From Pirellulaceae bacterium (GTDB lineage: Bacteria > Planctomycetota > Planctomycetia > Pirellulales > Pirellulaceae), in contig JANQLU010000008.1 in assembly GCA_028280445.1 (NCBI GenBank), forward strand, positions 124,001-188,000: a stretch of 64,000 bases of DNA, given 5' to 3'. The notes under the pieces are model-generated. The model had not been told where the DNA came from and did not search any database. It was given only the letters and a program-made list of their open reading frames with translations. Positions 27,810-36,997 of the stretch are shown here, piece after piece (the first letter of the stretch is position 1; each line of letters begins with the position of its first letter). Both the position numbers and the translations under genes were made by a program.

Positions 27810-28247
27810 GTGAGTCAACCACCGAATTTCCAACATCAAAATCCATATTCTCCGTCGGCCGTGCGACCAGCGCCAAAGCGTCTGGTGATGGAAAAGCCAG
27901 CGGCCGTGACATGGTACAGCGTATTTTGTATTGCGTCGGCCATTTTTTATTTGTTCGTGGTCGCGGGTGGCGTCGTCTATTGGATCGCTGCTGAAGAAAT
28001 GGCAAATGGAAACCGTGGGGATGAAATGATGCTCAAGGTCGTCGGGGCTATGTTTTGTGTATTTGGATTTGCGATGTCGCTGCTCTACACCAGTGGATTG
28101 TTTTTCCAAAAAGGAAATGGCGGTTGGGTGTTTGGGATGGTCTTGATCGCGATTTCGTTGACTGGAATTTGCTTTATTGCCGGTGTTCCGTTGTTAGTTT
28201 TCTGGGTGAAGCCTGAAATCAAACAGTATTTTGCCAGTCGTGCCTGA
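27810..28247 (+). CDS. small membrane protein between PSD1 and DUF1501 genes
   Basis: 145 residues from a GTG 2 nt after the PSD1 stop. A Pro/Asn/Gln-rich cytosolic-looking N-terminus (about 1-30) precedes hydrophobic segments near 35-60, 72-95 and 103-130, so three membrane helices are likely. No recognised domain. It is sandwiched between the PSD1 gene and the DUF1501 gene (15 nt gap), so it is almost certainly co-transcribed and may anchor or support the exported pair; this role is inferred from position only. Confidence 0.7.
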   Translation: MSQPPNFQHQNPYSPSAVRPAPKRLVMEKPAAVTWYSVFCIASAIFYLFVVAGGVVYWIAAEEMANGNRGDEMMLKVVGAMFCVFGFAMSLLYTSGLFFQKGNGGWVFGMVLIAISLTGICFIAGVPLLVFWVKPEIKQYFASRA

Positions 28248-28262
28248 ATGAAAGGAAAAAAA

Positions 28263-29714
28263 ATGGAGCCACTCCAAACTGTACAAAAGTCAAATCGACG
28301 ACAGTTTTTGTCGGCGGGGTTGGCCATGGGTGCCATGGCTGCGGGTGCGATCACGGCTGACGGTGCGACCGTTGCCGAATCGCCAACCGTTTCAGGTGGG
28401 CAACAAACATTTCCCAACCGCACACCGCGGGCGAAACGTGTGATTTACATGTTTCAATCGGGGGCTCCCTCTCAATTTGAGTTGTTCGATTACAAACCGA
28501 AGCTTGAAAAACTGGCAAAAACAGAATTGCCAGATTCCATTCGACAAGGTCAACGACTGACTGGAATGACCAGTCGTCAATCGTCGTTTCCCATTGCACC
28601 GTCGGTTTTCAAATTCAAACAGCACGGACAATCGGGAAACTGGATCAGCGAATTGCTTCCGTACACGTCTCAGATTGCTGACGATTTGTGCATTGTCAAA
28701 TCGATGAAAACAGAAGCTATCAATCATGATCCGGCGATCACTTTTTGCCAAACCGGATTTCAACTCGCTGGTCGGCCAAGTATCGGAGCTTGGCTGGCGT
28801 ATGGTTTGGGAAGTGAAAATAAAGATTTGCCTTCGTATATCGTCATGGTTTCCCGTGGGACGGGACGTGCTGCAGGCCAACCACTGTACGACCGACTTTG
28901 GGGGAGCGGGTTTTTGCCAACCAAGTATCAAGGTGTCAAACTGCGCGGCGGCAAAGAACCGGTTCTCTATTTGAGGAACCCTCAAGGGTGCACGACCCAA
29001 CTGCGTCGTGAGATGCTCGACGATATTGCCGAGTTGAACAAATTAAAACACAAGCAAGTTGGCGACCCCGAAATCATGACTCGCATCGCGCAATACGAGT
29101 TGTCATTTCGAATGCAGGCGTCGGTTCCTGAACTGACCGATATTTCCGATGAGCCGAAAAATATTCTTGAGATGTATGGACCGGATGTCCACAAGCCGGG
29201 AACTTACGCCAGAAATTGTTTGCTCGCGCGACGCATGGCCGAACGCGGTGTCCGGTTTATTCAAATGTTCCACATGGGCTGGGATCAACACAATAATTTA
29301 CCCGATCACATGAGCAAACAATGTCGAGATACCGACCAGCCGTCGGCGGCGCTCGTGATGGATCTCAAACAACGCGGTTTGCTGGATGATACGTTGATTG
29401 TCTGGGGCGGTGAGTTTGGGCGAACGGTTTATTGTCAAGGCAAATTGCGACCCGACAACTATGGCCGCGATCATCATCCACGCAATTTTTCGATCTGGAT
29501 GGCCGGTGGCGGTGTGAAACCGGGAATCACGTACGGTGAGACCGATGATTTTTCGTATAACATCACGGAACACCCTGTGGAAGTGTTTGATTTAAACGCG
29601 ACGATTTTGCATCAATTGGGTATCGACCACAAGAAATTGACGCATCGTTTCCAAGGTCGAGACTATCGACTCACCGATGTTCATGGCAAAGTGGTGAAAG
29701 ATATTTTGGCTTAG
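28263..29714 (+). CDS. DUF1501 protein with Tat signal
   Basis: 483 residues from an ATG behind AAAGGA; an ATG at 28248 has no such support. The N-terminus [20 protein letters not shown] is a twin-arginine export signal, so the protein is folded (possibly with metal) before export. DUF1501 features are clear: [20 protein letters not shown], then [40 protein letters not shown] and [18 protein letters not shown]1501 has a sulfatase/alkaline-phosphatase-like fold and is found next to PSD1 genes throughout planctomycetes. The two probably act together in the periplasm; the substrate is unknown. Confidence 0.93.
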   Translation: MEPLQTVQKSNRRQFLSAGLAMGAMAAGAITADGATVAESPTVSGGQQTFPNRTPRAKRVIYMFQSGAPSQFELFDYKPKLEKLAKTELPDSIRQGQRLTGMTSRQSSFPIAPSVFKFKQHGQSGNWISELLPYTSQIADDLCIVKSMKTEAINHDPAITFCQTGFQLAGRPSIGAWLAYGLGSENKDLPSYIVMVSRGTGRAAGQPLYDRLWGSGFLPTKYQGVKLRGGKEPVLYLRNPQGCTTQLRREMLDDIAELNKLKHKQVGDPEIMTRIAQYELSFRMQASVPELTDISDEPKNILEMYGPDVHKPGTYARNCLLARRMAERGVRFIQMFHMGWDQHNNLPDHMSKQCRDTDQPSAALVMDLKQRGLLDDTLIVWGGEFGRTVYCQGKLRPDNYGRDHHPRNFSIWMAGGGVKPGITYGETDDFSYNITEHPVEVFDLNATILHQLGIDHKKLTHRFQGRDYRLTDVHGKVVKDILA

Positions 29715-29900
29715 TGATTTTGTAAGCCATTTATCTCAATCGCGAACTGTGTTCACATTGTGGAATATGGGTGGCGTGTCCGGTATCGCCGTTTGCGTAG
29801 CTGTTAGAATAAATTTTACTCAGCCCTTTGTTATTTTTCGTGCGTGAATCGACGCGACGATTTTCTGGTTTTCCGAACTTGGTTTTTGTGAACTTTTGCT

Positions 29901-32456
29901 ATGTATAAAACTGTGTTTTTTTCGATTGCCGTTGGATTGATTGTGGCGGGTTGTGCTTTTGAACTTCCAGCACAGGGGACGCAAGCCGACTATCAGCGGA
30001 TGCAACGGATGTCGCGTCTCGACAATTCACTGGTTAGCGGTGGCCGCGTTGCCGAAGTTTGGTGGAGCAAAAATGGAAAGTCTTTTTGTTTCTGGAACGA
30101 AACCAAAGAAAACGGTCGACAGTTTTTCCTGGTTGATTTAGCCAGCGGCAAAAAATCTTTGGCGTTTGACCACGACCAGGTTGCCAAGTCATTGCAAAAG
30201 AAAACAGGGCGCCGGTACTCGGCAAAGAAACTTCGATTCACCCAAGGCATGATGACGCTGGATGACGATCTTCGATTTGTGTTTATCAAAGCGGGCAGCA
30301 AGTATTTCAAACTAAAACGCCAAAAACCATCGGATATCGAAGAGATTTCGGCAGATCAAATGCCGAAAACCAACCAAGGTTTCGTGGGCAAAGCAAAAGC
30401 ATCATTGAGGAGCAACGACCGGGCCAGTTTTCGGGTCAGCAATACACGCACCGGAACGATTGTCGTTTATTGGACGAATTTTCAAGGTCGCCCACAACGT
30501 TTTGCGGAAATCGAATCTGGAAAATCTTGGGGTACCAGTTCTTTTGTCGGGCACAATTGGGAGGTGCGCACACGTTCGGGAAAGACAATCGCATATTTCG
30601 ACATCAAGCATGATCAGCAGGTCATTACGATTGACCAGCAGACGCGATTGAAAGGAAATCGAGAAACGGGGCGCGGTGCCCGACGTTTTCCGAATTCGGG
30701 TTTCGCAAGATCGTCGCAAACGTCTCCCAACAAAAAATGGCGGATTCAAATTCGTGATCGCAACGTTACGTTGTTCGATATCGAAAACAAAAAAGAGACA
30801 ACTCTGACGACCGATGGCAGCGATGATGGCTACTATGTCAACCAGTTTTTCTGGTCGCCCGATTCCAAGTACGTATTTTCGTTGTTTGAAACACCGGGGC
30901 AGAGCCGAAAAATCCAGATGATTGAATCTTCACCGCGGCGACAGCTTCAACCGCGTTTGCATTCCATGACTTACGTAAAACCGGGGGACAAAATTCGCAC
31001 GCGACGTGTTGTTTTGTTTGATATTAAAGACAAGAAACAGGTCAACGTATCCAGCAAATTGTTCAAAACTCCCTGGTCAATTAGCCAATTTCGTTGGAAT
31101 AAAGACGGCACTGAGTTTTTGTTTCGCTATAACCAACGCGGGCATCAAGTCATGCGTATTGTCGGCGTTAATTCGGCCACTGGAAAAACGCGGGCCGTGA
31201 TTGATGAGCAAAGCAAAACCTTTATTGACTATCGCTACAAATCTTTTGCCATGCACCTGCCGGAAACCAACGAAATAATTTGGCGCAGCGAACGTGATGG
31301 TTGGAATCACTTGTATTTGTACGATTCGAAAACTGGCAAAGTCAAAAATCAAATCACACGTGGGCCTTGGGTGGTGAGAGATGTCAGACGTGTTGACCGT
31401 GAAAAGCGAAAAATCTGGTTTAGCGCCAGCGGGATTTATCCCGAACAAGATCCGTATTATTTACATGAATGCCATATTGATTTCGACGGCAAAAATCTGG
31501 TGGTGATGACGGCTGGCGACGGAACGCACTCCATCCGATATTCTCCCGATCGAAAATTTATTATTGACACCTACTCGCGAGTCGACATGCCATCGGTGAC
31601 CGAGCTCCGTGAAGTGGCAACGGGCAAAAAGGTTTGTGAGTTGGCGAGATCCGATGCGTCGGAATTGTTGGCGACGGGTTGGAAGATGCCTCAACGGTTT
31701 GTCGCCAAAGGTCGCGATGGGAAAACGGACATTCACGGCGTGATTTATTTTCCATCGAACTATGATCCCAAGAAAAAATATCCTGTCATTGAATACATTT
31801 ACGCGGGTCCGCATGGATCATTTGTTCCCAAACGTTTTTCTGTCCGACGCGCGGAAAAAGCAACGGCAGAACTGGGTTTTATCATGGTGCAAATTGATGG
31901 GATGGGCACGTCAAACCGCAGCAAAGCGTTCCACGACGTGTGCTGGAAAAATTTGGGTGACAGCGGATTTCCCGATCGCATTTTGTGGATGAAAGCGGCT
32001 GCCAAGAAACATCCGGCGATGGATCTGTCGCGTGTCGGAATCTACGGCGGTAGTGCGGGTGGACAAAGTTCAACGAGAGCGCTGCTGGCCTTTGGCGATT
32101 TTTATAAAGTCGCCGTTTCCGATTGCGGTTGTCACGATAACCGAATGGACAAAATCTGGTGGAACGAGCAATGGATGGGCTGGCCGATCGGTCCGCATTA
32201 TGCCGAGCAGTCTAATGTGACCCAGGCAAAAAATCTGAAGGGCAAATTGTTTCTGATCGTCGGAGAATTGGATCGCAATGTTGATCCAGCGTCGACGATG
32301 CAGGTGGTTAATGCTTTGATCAAAGCCAACAAAGATTTTGATTTACTGGTAGTTCCCGGTGCCGGTCACGGGATTGGCTCGCGACCGTATGGCATGCGGC
32401 GTACCCGTGATTTTTTTGTTCGGCATTTGTTAGGAGTTGAACCGCGTCACAAGTAA
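29901..32456 (+). CDS. S9-family (DPP IV-like) prolyl peptidase, probable lipoprotein
   Basis: 851 residues. The N-terminus has a lipobox-like IVAGC (Cys18), so it is probably lipid-anchored. About residues 60-590 form a DPP IV-type beta-propeller (blade phrases such as FFWSPDSKYVFSLFE and IIWRSERDGWNHLYLYDS). The C-terminal alpha/beta-hydrolase domain carries the triad S718 (GIYGGSAGGQSS), D791 (VGELDRNVDP) and H823 (VPGAGHGIGS) with normal S9 spacing. It should release dipeptides from the N-termini of extracellular peptides. No operon partner; 186 nt of non-coding sequence precedes it. Confidence 0.92.
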   Translation: MYKTVFFSIAVGLIVAGCAFELPAQGTQADYQRMQRMSRLDNSLVSGGRVAEVWWSKNGKSFCFWNETKENGRQFFLVDLASGKKSLAFDHDQVAKSLQKKTGRRYSAKKLRFTQGMMTLDDDLRFVFIKAGSKYFKLKRQKPSDIEEISADQMPKTNQGFVGKAKASLRSNDRASFRVSNTRTGTIVVYWTNFQGRPQRFAEIESGKSWGTSSFVGHNWEVRTRSGKTIAYFDIKHDQQVITIDQQTRLKGNRETGRGARRFPNSGFARSSQTSPNKKWRIQIRDRNVTLFDIENKKETTLTTDGSDDGYYVNQFFWSPDSKYVFSLFETPGQSRKIQMIESSPRRQLQPRLHSMTYVKPGDKIRTRRVVLFDIKDKKQVNVSSKLFKTPWSISQFRWNKDGTEFLFRYNQRGHQVMRIVGVNSATGKTRAVIDEQSKTFIDYRYKSFAMHLPETNEIIWRSERDGWNHLYLYDSKTGKVKNQITRGPWVVRDVRRVDREKRKIWFSASGIYPEQDPYYLHECHIDFDGKNLVVMTAGDGTHSIRYSPDRKFIIDTYSRVDMPSVTELREVATGKKVCELARSDASELLATGWKMPQRFVAKGRDGKTDIHGVIYFPSNYDPKKKYPVIEYIYAGPHGSFVPKRFSVRRAEKATAELGFIMVQIDGMGTSNRSKAFHDVCWKNLGDSGFPDRILWMKAAAKKHPAMDLSRVGIYGGSAGGQSSTRALLAFGDFYKVAVSDCGCHDNRMDKIWWNEQWMGWPIGPHYAEQSNVTQAKNLKGKLFLIVGELDRNVDPASTMQVVNALIKANKDFDLLVVPGAGHGIGSRPYGMRRTRDFFVRHLLGVEPRHK

Positions 32457-32500
32457 ACCGCTGTGAATTCACCGTTTGTTGCGCACAAATCGCAACTTGT

Positions 32501-33268
32501 TTAGCACGCGGCCATTTCAGGTTGTGTCGTTTCGGGTTGAGCACAAATTAGCGAGGTGACCTGTTCGCCACATAGAACCATTGGACAGATGACTTCGGAG
32601 GCGCCGACTTTGAGCATTTTCGCCGCCAGCTCGTTGTTCATGGCACAACTCAGGATTTGGATGTCAATTCCCAAGCTGTTGCCGGTGATGGTGACCATCA
32701 AATTGTCAAAGTCGGATTCCATCGCGGCAACCAGGTAGTTGGCCTTCAGAATGTTGGCATCGGCCAATGACAGTTCACATTTGGGATCTGATTTGATGAT
32801 TAGCAATTCGGGAAAAATCCGCTTCATCATTTGAATCTGATCTTCTTGGTCCATGATGGCAACCACTTGTTTTTGTTGCCGAATCAGTCCCGTGATGACT
32901 GTTCGCGCCATAACTCCGCCGCCACACACGACGATGTGATCACGTAATTTTGAGACCATTTTTAATTCTCTCTTTCTTTGAAGATCGCCTTGAAGATCGC
33001 TACTGACCAATAAACTGGTAACGCCTGCAGTCCAATAGACCAACGATATCATCGACAAAATGATCAGAACGCTGGTAAAGACCCGGCCGTGCGGCGAAAG
33101 TTCCTGAACCTCGCCATAACCCACGGTCGATATTGTGATCAGTGTCATGTACAAACCATCGATGAGATCCCAGCCTTCGACCAATGCGAATCCGGTGGTC
33201 CCAAAAATGATCACCATAGACATCAGGCAGATCAGCGACGTGATTCGTTTAACTGCAAAATTTGACAT
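32501..33268 (-). CDS. two-TM potassium channel with RCK/TrkA-N domain
   Basis: 255 residues from the ATG at 33268. Two membrane helices (about 10-30 and 64-90) flank a pore loop with the selectivity filter T48-V-G-Y-G52. A Rossmann-type RCK domain follows (HIVVCGGGVMARTVITGLI). The length leaves no room for a TrkA-C domain, so the gating ring is of the short kind. It should form a tetrameric K+ channel in the cytoplasmic membrane, gated by a nucleotide or ion. It starts 7 nt after the HDOD gene and is likely co-transcribed with it. Confidence 0.9.
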   Translation of the reverse strand: MSNFAVKRITSLICLMSMVIIFGTTGFALVEGWDLIDGLYMTLITISTVGYGEVQELSPHGRVFTSVLIILSMISLVYWTAGVTSLLVSSDLQGDLQRKRELKMVSKLRDHIVVCGGGVMARTVITGLIRQQKQVVAIMDQEDQIQMMKRIFPELLIIKSDPKCELSLADANILKANYLVAAMESDFDNLMVTITGNSLGIDIQILSCAMNNELAAKMLKVGASEVICPMVLCGEQVTSLICAQPETTQPEMAAC

Positions 33269-33275
33269 CGCGTTT

Positions 33276-34118
33276 CTAATCAAAGGTAAACATGGATTTG
33301 AACGCCGTGAATTGCACCTTGGCGGTTTCTGCTAACTCGTCGGACACCGCGGTCGAAAACTCCTCATCCATGTTGGGACAGGCGGCAAATTGTCCTGGTG
33401 TGAAACCAAGCTCCCATTTCTGAGCAAAATAACTGCCGCAGAGTATTGCTTGGGTCAGTTTGTCGTTGACTTGATCCAGCGATAGATGATGATCTTTGAT
33501 CGCATTGTTGATTTGATGAGGCAATCCCCATTTGCGACCACAAACATTGCCGATCAGCGGGTGATTTGTTCCGAAGACTTCCGTTTCAGTATCGACAGTA
33601 TTGCCATGCGGATGTTGCTGCAGGATCGACAGATAGGGATCAGGTGCAACATCGAAAAAAAACAGCTTGCCAACATCCAACATCATTCCACTGAGAAACG
33701 CTTCGGAGGGATCGGCCAGATCCAATTCCTCGGCCAATATTCGACTGACGGTGGCCACGCCCAGGGATTGATAAAACAATTGGATTCGTTGGTCAACGAG
33801 CGCTTTGTTACCAGAACTGAACAAAGGACCGGCCGCGACTGACAGCGCCAGTTGTGTCACCGTGCGGTAGCCCAAAACGACAACGGCATGATTGATTGAT
33901 GTGATTTCGCGCGTGGCCGCGTAAATCGGACTGTTGGCGACAGAAAGCAGTTTAATGGCGATCGCCGGTTCGCATTCGATCAGTTCCGTGATTTCCGAAG
34001 ACTTGGTTTCGTTGTCATTACAGAGCGAAACGATTTTGGTGGCGGTCGCCGGAAATGGGCGAATGTTTTCGTCCAGTTGCTCCAGGTCGATTATGTGTGT
34101 GTTTTGAACAGAGGCCAT
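33276..34118 (-). CDS. HDOD domain protein
   Basis: 280 residues, soluble. The HDOD pattern is visible: IRPFPATATKIVSLCNDNETKSSEITELIE, split by helix boundaries, then IKLLSVANSPIYAATREITS and INHAVVVLGYRTVTQLALSV, later FLSGMMLDVGKLFFF. HDOD proteins are HD-GYP relatives that usually lack the metal-binding residues and act in signalling. Co-transcription with the downstream K+ channel suggests a regulatory link between signalling and ion flux, inferred from proximity only. Confidence 0.88.
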   Translation of the reverse strand: MASVQNTHIIDLEQLDENIRPFPATATKIVSLCNDNETKSSEITELIECEPAIAIKLLSVANSPIYAATREITSINHAVVVLGYRTVTQLALSVAAGPLFSSGNKALVDQRIQLFYQSLGVATVSRILAEELDLADPSEAFLSGMMLDVGKLFFFDVAPDPYLSILQQHPHGNTVDTETEVFGTNHPLIGNVCGRKWGLPHQINNAIKDHHLSLDQVNDKLTQAILCGSYFAQKWELGFTPGQFAACPNMDEEFSTAVSDELAETAKVQFTAFKSMFTFD

Positions 34119-34332
34119 GGCCGTGTACTCGTCGCGTAATCACTCAAGACGAGTTTTCGGGTGTTTTTTGGCGGACTTGCCTGAATTATGGACTCATTTT
34201 TTCGCGAAAACGACTAACCGGTAGAACCGATAATATTGGAACAGTTTTAAATGTTGCGTGAGAAGAAATGAATAAATGGGTTCGCAATATTTTCAACAGC
34301 CGGTAGTCGATTTTATTTTCGGCCAATCGACC

Positions 34333-34503
34333 ATTGCAGGAAGTCATCGGGTGCCACTGGCTCCGCCAGTGATGTGGTTGGAATGTGTTTGTTGTACCTC
34401 AATTGAACGAAAAACAGGGAGCCAGTGCTCTGATCACTGGCGAAGCCAGTGGCACCCGAAGCGGTCCCTCGCTCACGCTTCGCGCTTGTGATTGCAGGAA
34501 GTC
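34333..34503. repeat. MITE-like element with 23-bp terminal inverted repeats and 13-bp flanking direct repeat
   Basis: Arms at 34351-34373 and 34433-34455 are inverted repeats with one mismatch in 23; each arm holds its own small palindrome (CTGGC..GCCAG). The interior spans about 60 nt. A perfect 13-bp direct repeat, ATTGCAGGAAGTC, flanks it at 34333-34345 and 34491-34503. It sits 6 nt beyond the Sel1 gene stop, in the 391-nt gap 34119-34509 where nothing else was recognised. The translated sequence of this region resembles spurious peptides often predicted in planctomycete genomes, so the element is probably widespread. Confidence 0.7.
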
Positions 34504-34509
34504 GTTGGC

Positions 34510-35556
34510 TCAACTGCGGCCGAACAGGCGACTGAAAAATCCACCACCGACTTGTTTTTTGACACGTTGAAATGCGGGCTCGACAGGTTCAAATCCGTCT
34601 TCCAAAGCGTCGGCGTAAAGTGCCAAAGCCTTCTTTAAATCTTTTTTGACGCCGATTCCGTATTCGTAACAATCGCCAAGTTCCGCTTTGCAAGGTGCAA
34701 AATCCATGGCAACCGCACGTTCTAGATAGGGGATGCCTTTTTCGGGTTGGTTTTCCAATCCGTATTTGCCTTCCTTGTAAGCTTCGCCGAGCGTGTGAAG
34801 TGCCAAGGTCGAATCCAGATTTGCGGCTTTCTGCATGTATTGGATGCCGGTTTGGAGATCGACCGGCACGCCTTTGCCTTCGAGATAGGCGAAACCGAGA
34901 TGCGTGTAACCCATTTCATTTTCTTGATCCGCCGATTTTTTGAACCACTCGATGGATTTCTGGGTGTCGGCTTCCATGACCTCGCCTTCCTGATACAAAA
35001 ATCCAAGAAAAGCCTGCGCATACGGGTGGCCGGCTTGGGCCGCGACCTTAGCATCGTTGATCAAGAAATCATCAGGTCCGCCCGTGTCTGACCAGCTGAT
35101 CTTGGGTTGCCCAGCATCATCGGGAGCGGCATCGAGAAAAAACGGTGGCAAGTGTTGGAGGATTTCAGGGTGTTCGTTAATGAGCGCTTTGCCTAAATTC
35201 GCCGACATGTAATCGGTATCAAACGTTGAAAACGAACTGCTGCCGAGTCCGTCACTCCATTGAGCTTGCGTTTCCTGAACGAGTTGTTGCAATTGGTTTT
35301 GGTCTGGCTTGTGATCGACTCCATAAGTTGTTGTTACCGCCAACTGGTTGGCTTTATCGCTGAACGCAAATCGAATCCTGCCTCCCTTGAGCCCAATAGC
35401 AACCGCCAACCCCTGACTGATATGCGGTTCGCAAACATCATCTCCGGTATCAGCGCCGTGAAATTTTTTTAGAATCACTGGATCGGTGATTTCTCGATGA
35501 TCATGTGGATTGCCTTCGTAGGCAGTGGCTTTAGCAGAAATTGTGATTCGGGGCAT
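34510..35556 (-). CDS. Sel1-repeat protein
   Basis: 348 residues from the ATG at 35556 (MPRITISAKATAYEGNPHDH); an in-frame start 48 nt upstream gives an unlikely extension. The first half (about 1-170) is an unrecognised domain with no signal peptide. The second half has about four Sel1-type helical repeats of some 36 residues, for example AQAFLGFLYQEGEVMEADTQ, GYTHLGFAYLEGKGVPVDLQ and CKAELGDCYEYGIGVKKDL. Sel1 repeats mediate protein-protein contacts in signalling or stress pathways. It stands alone between repeat elements; partner unknown. Confidence 0.82.
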   Translation of the reverse strand: MPRITISAKATAYEGNPHDHREITDPVILKKFHGADTGDDVCEPHISQGLAVAIGLKGGRIRFAFSDKANQLAVTTTYGVDHKPDQNQLQQLVQETQAQWSDGLGSSSFSTFDTDYMSANLGKALINEHPEILQHLPPFFLDAAPDDAGQPKISWSDTGGPDDFLINDAKVAAQAGHPYAQAFLGFLYQEGEVMEADTQKSIEWFKKSADQENEMGYTHLGFAYLEGKGVPVDLQTGIQYMQKAANLDSTLALHTLGEAYKEGKYGLENQPEKGIPYLERAVAMDFAPCKAELGDCYEYGIGVKKDLKKALALYADALEDGFEPVEPAFQRVKKQVGGGFFSRLFGRS

Positions 35557-35697
35557 AAAAAAATTCCGTTGAGTTTTCTGTGTGATGCATCGACATTCTA
35601 ACACAAACGATTGCTTGATTGCGCACCAGGATCGAGTTGCGGATGAATGCCACGCCCAGTGGAATGTCGTCGAATAATTGTGTGCGTGGAGCGTACT

Positions 35698-36723
35698 TTA
35701 AGCTGGTTTTTCCAGAACAAAACGCACCAGGATGGACTCGCTGTCTTTAAAGAATCGCCACGAAGCCGGAAAAAACGTGATGTATTTGTTGTACGTTTTT
35801 ACTCCGACCAACTCGAGCGCTTTCTCTTTGTTGGCGACCAGATTGTCGAACCAGGCACGCAGGGTCGGGCGGTAGTCGTGGATCGATTGGTGGGTGACAC
35901 GAAATCCCGCTTTTTCAAACGCGCTGAATTGCGTTGGGTAGGCCGGTTGAAACGACCCAGGAAAATAGATTTGTCCAACGATTGTTGCCACTGGAATCGT
36001 TTCTGCTCGCGGGCAAAAAAAATGTTTGACCATTCGCCCGCCAGGTTTGATAGCTCGATACAGTTTTTCCAGCACTATTGGTAAATCGCGATGCCTGACA
36101 TGTTCCCAAGCGCCAATGGAATAAATTTTGTCAAAGTGGTGTTCGGGATAGTCGCAGGTGATAAAGTTTTTGAATTCAACATTGAAACCACGACGTTGTT
36201 TGTTGAATTCCACCTGTTCTTTCGACAGCGTGTATCCAAACAGATTTTTTTTATCCTGAGTTTCTTCGTAGATTCGTTGTAACATGGGACCCCAGCCGCA
36301 GCCCAATTCTAGAATTTTTTCGCCCGGTTTGGGGTCGATCAGGTTCACAATAAAGTTGGCTTTGGCGATTTGCGCTTCTTCGATGGTTTCATTGCCAGTC
36401 GCGAAATCCGCGCAACTGTAGAACATGTATTTTTTGTCCAGGAACAACTCGTAAAAATCATTGGAGACATCGTAGTGCGCAGAAATTCCCAGCACATGAT
36501 CCTGTTTCATTTTTGCCGCCAACAGAAATCGGCGGGCAAATTTGGGAGGATAATTGAGTCGAACCCAATCTTTGATCGGGGGGAAATCTTCGGTGATCGC
36601 CTGCCAGATCGGTTCCGGGTCGAGCGGTTTGGGATAGCGAATCAGGCTATTCAGTGCAGCATAAGATGGACCGTAGACAACCGTTTCCAAAGCAGAAAGT
36701 GTATGACGAAGTAGGAAATTCAT
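35698..36723 (-). CDS. cyclopropane-fatty-acyl-phospholipid synthase-like SAM methyltransferase
   Basis: 341 residues. CFA-synthase hallmarks: HYDVSNDFYELFLDKKYMFY, SCADF, the SAM-binding ILELGCGWGPMLQ and the later GAWEHVRHRDLP. It is shorter than the E. coli enzyme and lacks much of its N-terminal domain, as many family members do. It would transfer a methyl or methylene group from SAM onto an unsaturated lipid at the inner leaflet of the membrane, but members of this family have diverse acceptors. Single gene, flanked by non-coding repeat DNA on its 5' side. Confidence 0.85.
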   Translation of the reverse strand: MNFLLRHTLSALETVVYGPSYAALNSLIRYPKPLDPEPIWQAITEDFPPIKDWVRLNYPPKFARRFLLAAKMKQDHVLGISAHYDVSNDFYELFLDKKYMFYSCADFATGNETIEEAQIAKANFIVNLIDPKPGEKILELGCGWGPMLQRIYEETQDKKNLFGYTLSKEQVEFNKQRRGFNVEFKNFITCDYPEHHFDKIYSIGAWEHVRHRDLPIVLEKLYRAIKPGGRMVKHFFCPRAETIPVATIVGQIYFPGSFQPAYPTQFSAFEKAGFRVTHQSIHDYRPTLRAWFDNLVANKEKALELVGVKTYNKYITFFPASWRFFKDSESILVRFVLEKPA

Positions 36724-36890
36724 CGACCTTGATCTATTACGGGTTCACAATTAAATGCCCGCCAGTTTATACCAGGCCGCTGCGACAGACTACGTTCCGG
36801 GGAAAGAAATTCTGAGACATGAAGAAAATGCGTCGAACGTATTGAAAGTCGTTATCCCGACGTGTCGGTGCCGAAGGCCGAGCCTGATCC

Positions 36891-36962
36891 TGTGAGCGGC
36901 AAGGCGTTAGGTAGCGGTTTGTTAGCGCTTCGAACCGGCGGCTAGCGTCTTGCCGCTCACAA
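36891..36962. repeat. GAGCGGCAAGGCG-type hairpin repeat, copy 2
   Basis: TGTGAGCGGCAAGGCG at 36891 pairs with CGTCTTGCCGCTCACA ending at 36962, with GAACCGGCGGCTAGC on the inside of the right arm. It lies in the 274-nt gap between the methyltransferase start and the DUF4097 gene end. Same family as the copies near 14450, 43411, 57162 and 62627. Confidence 0.75.
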
Positions 36963-36997
36963 TGGAGAACGCTGAGCTAGATCGTTAAAAATCGCGG

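Noticed and set aside
34276..34570. Short plus-strand frames in the MITE-like element
   Set aside because: They translate inverted repeats and overlap the Sel1 gene end; typical repeat artefacts.
36891..36962. Hairpin as an intrinsic terminator
   Set aside because: Strong stem but no following T-run on either strand; the same applies to the related copies.
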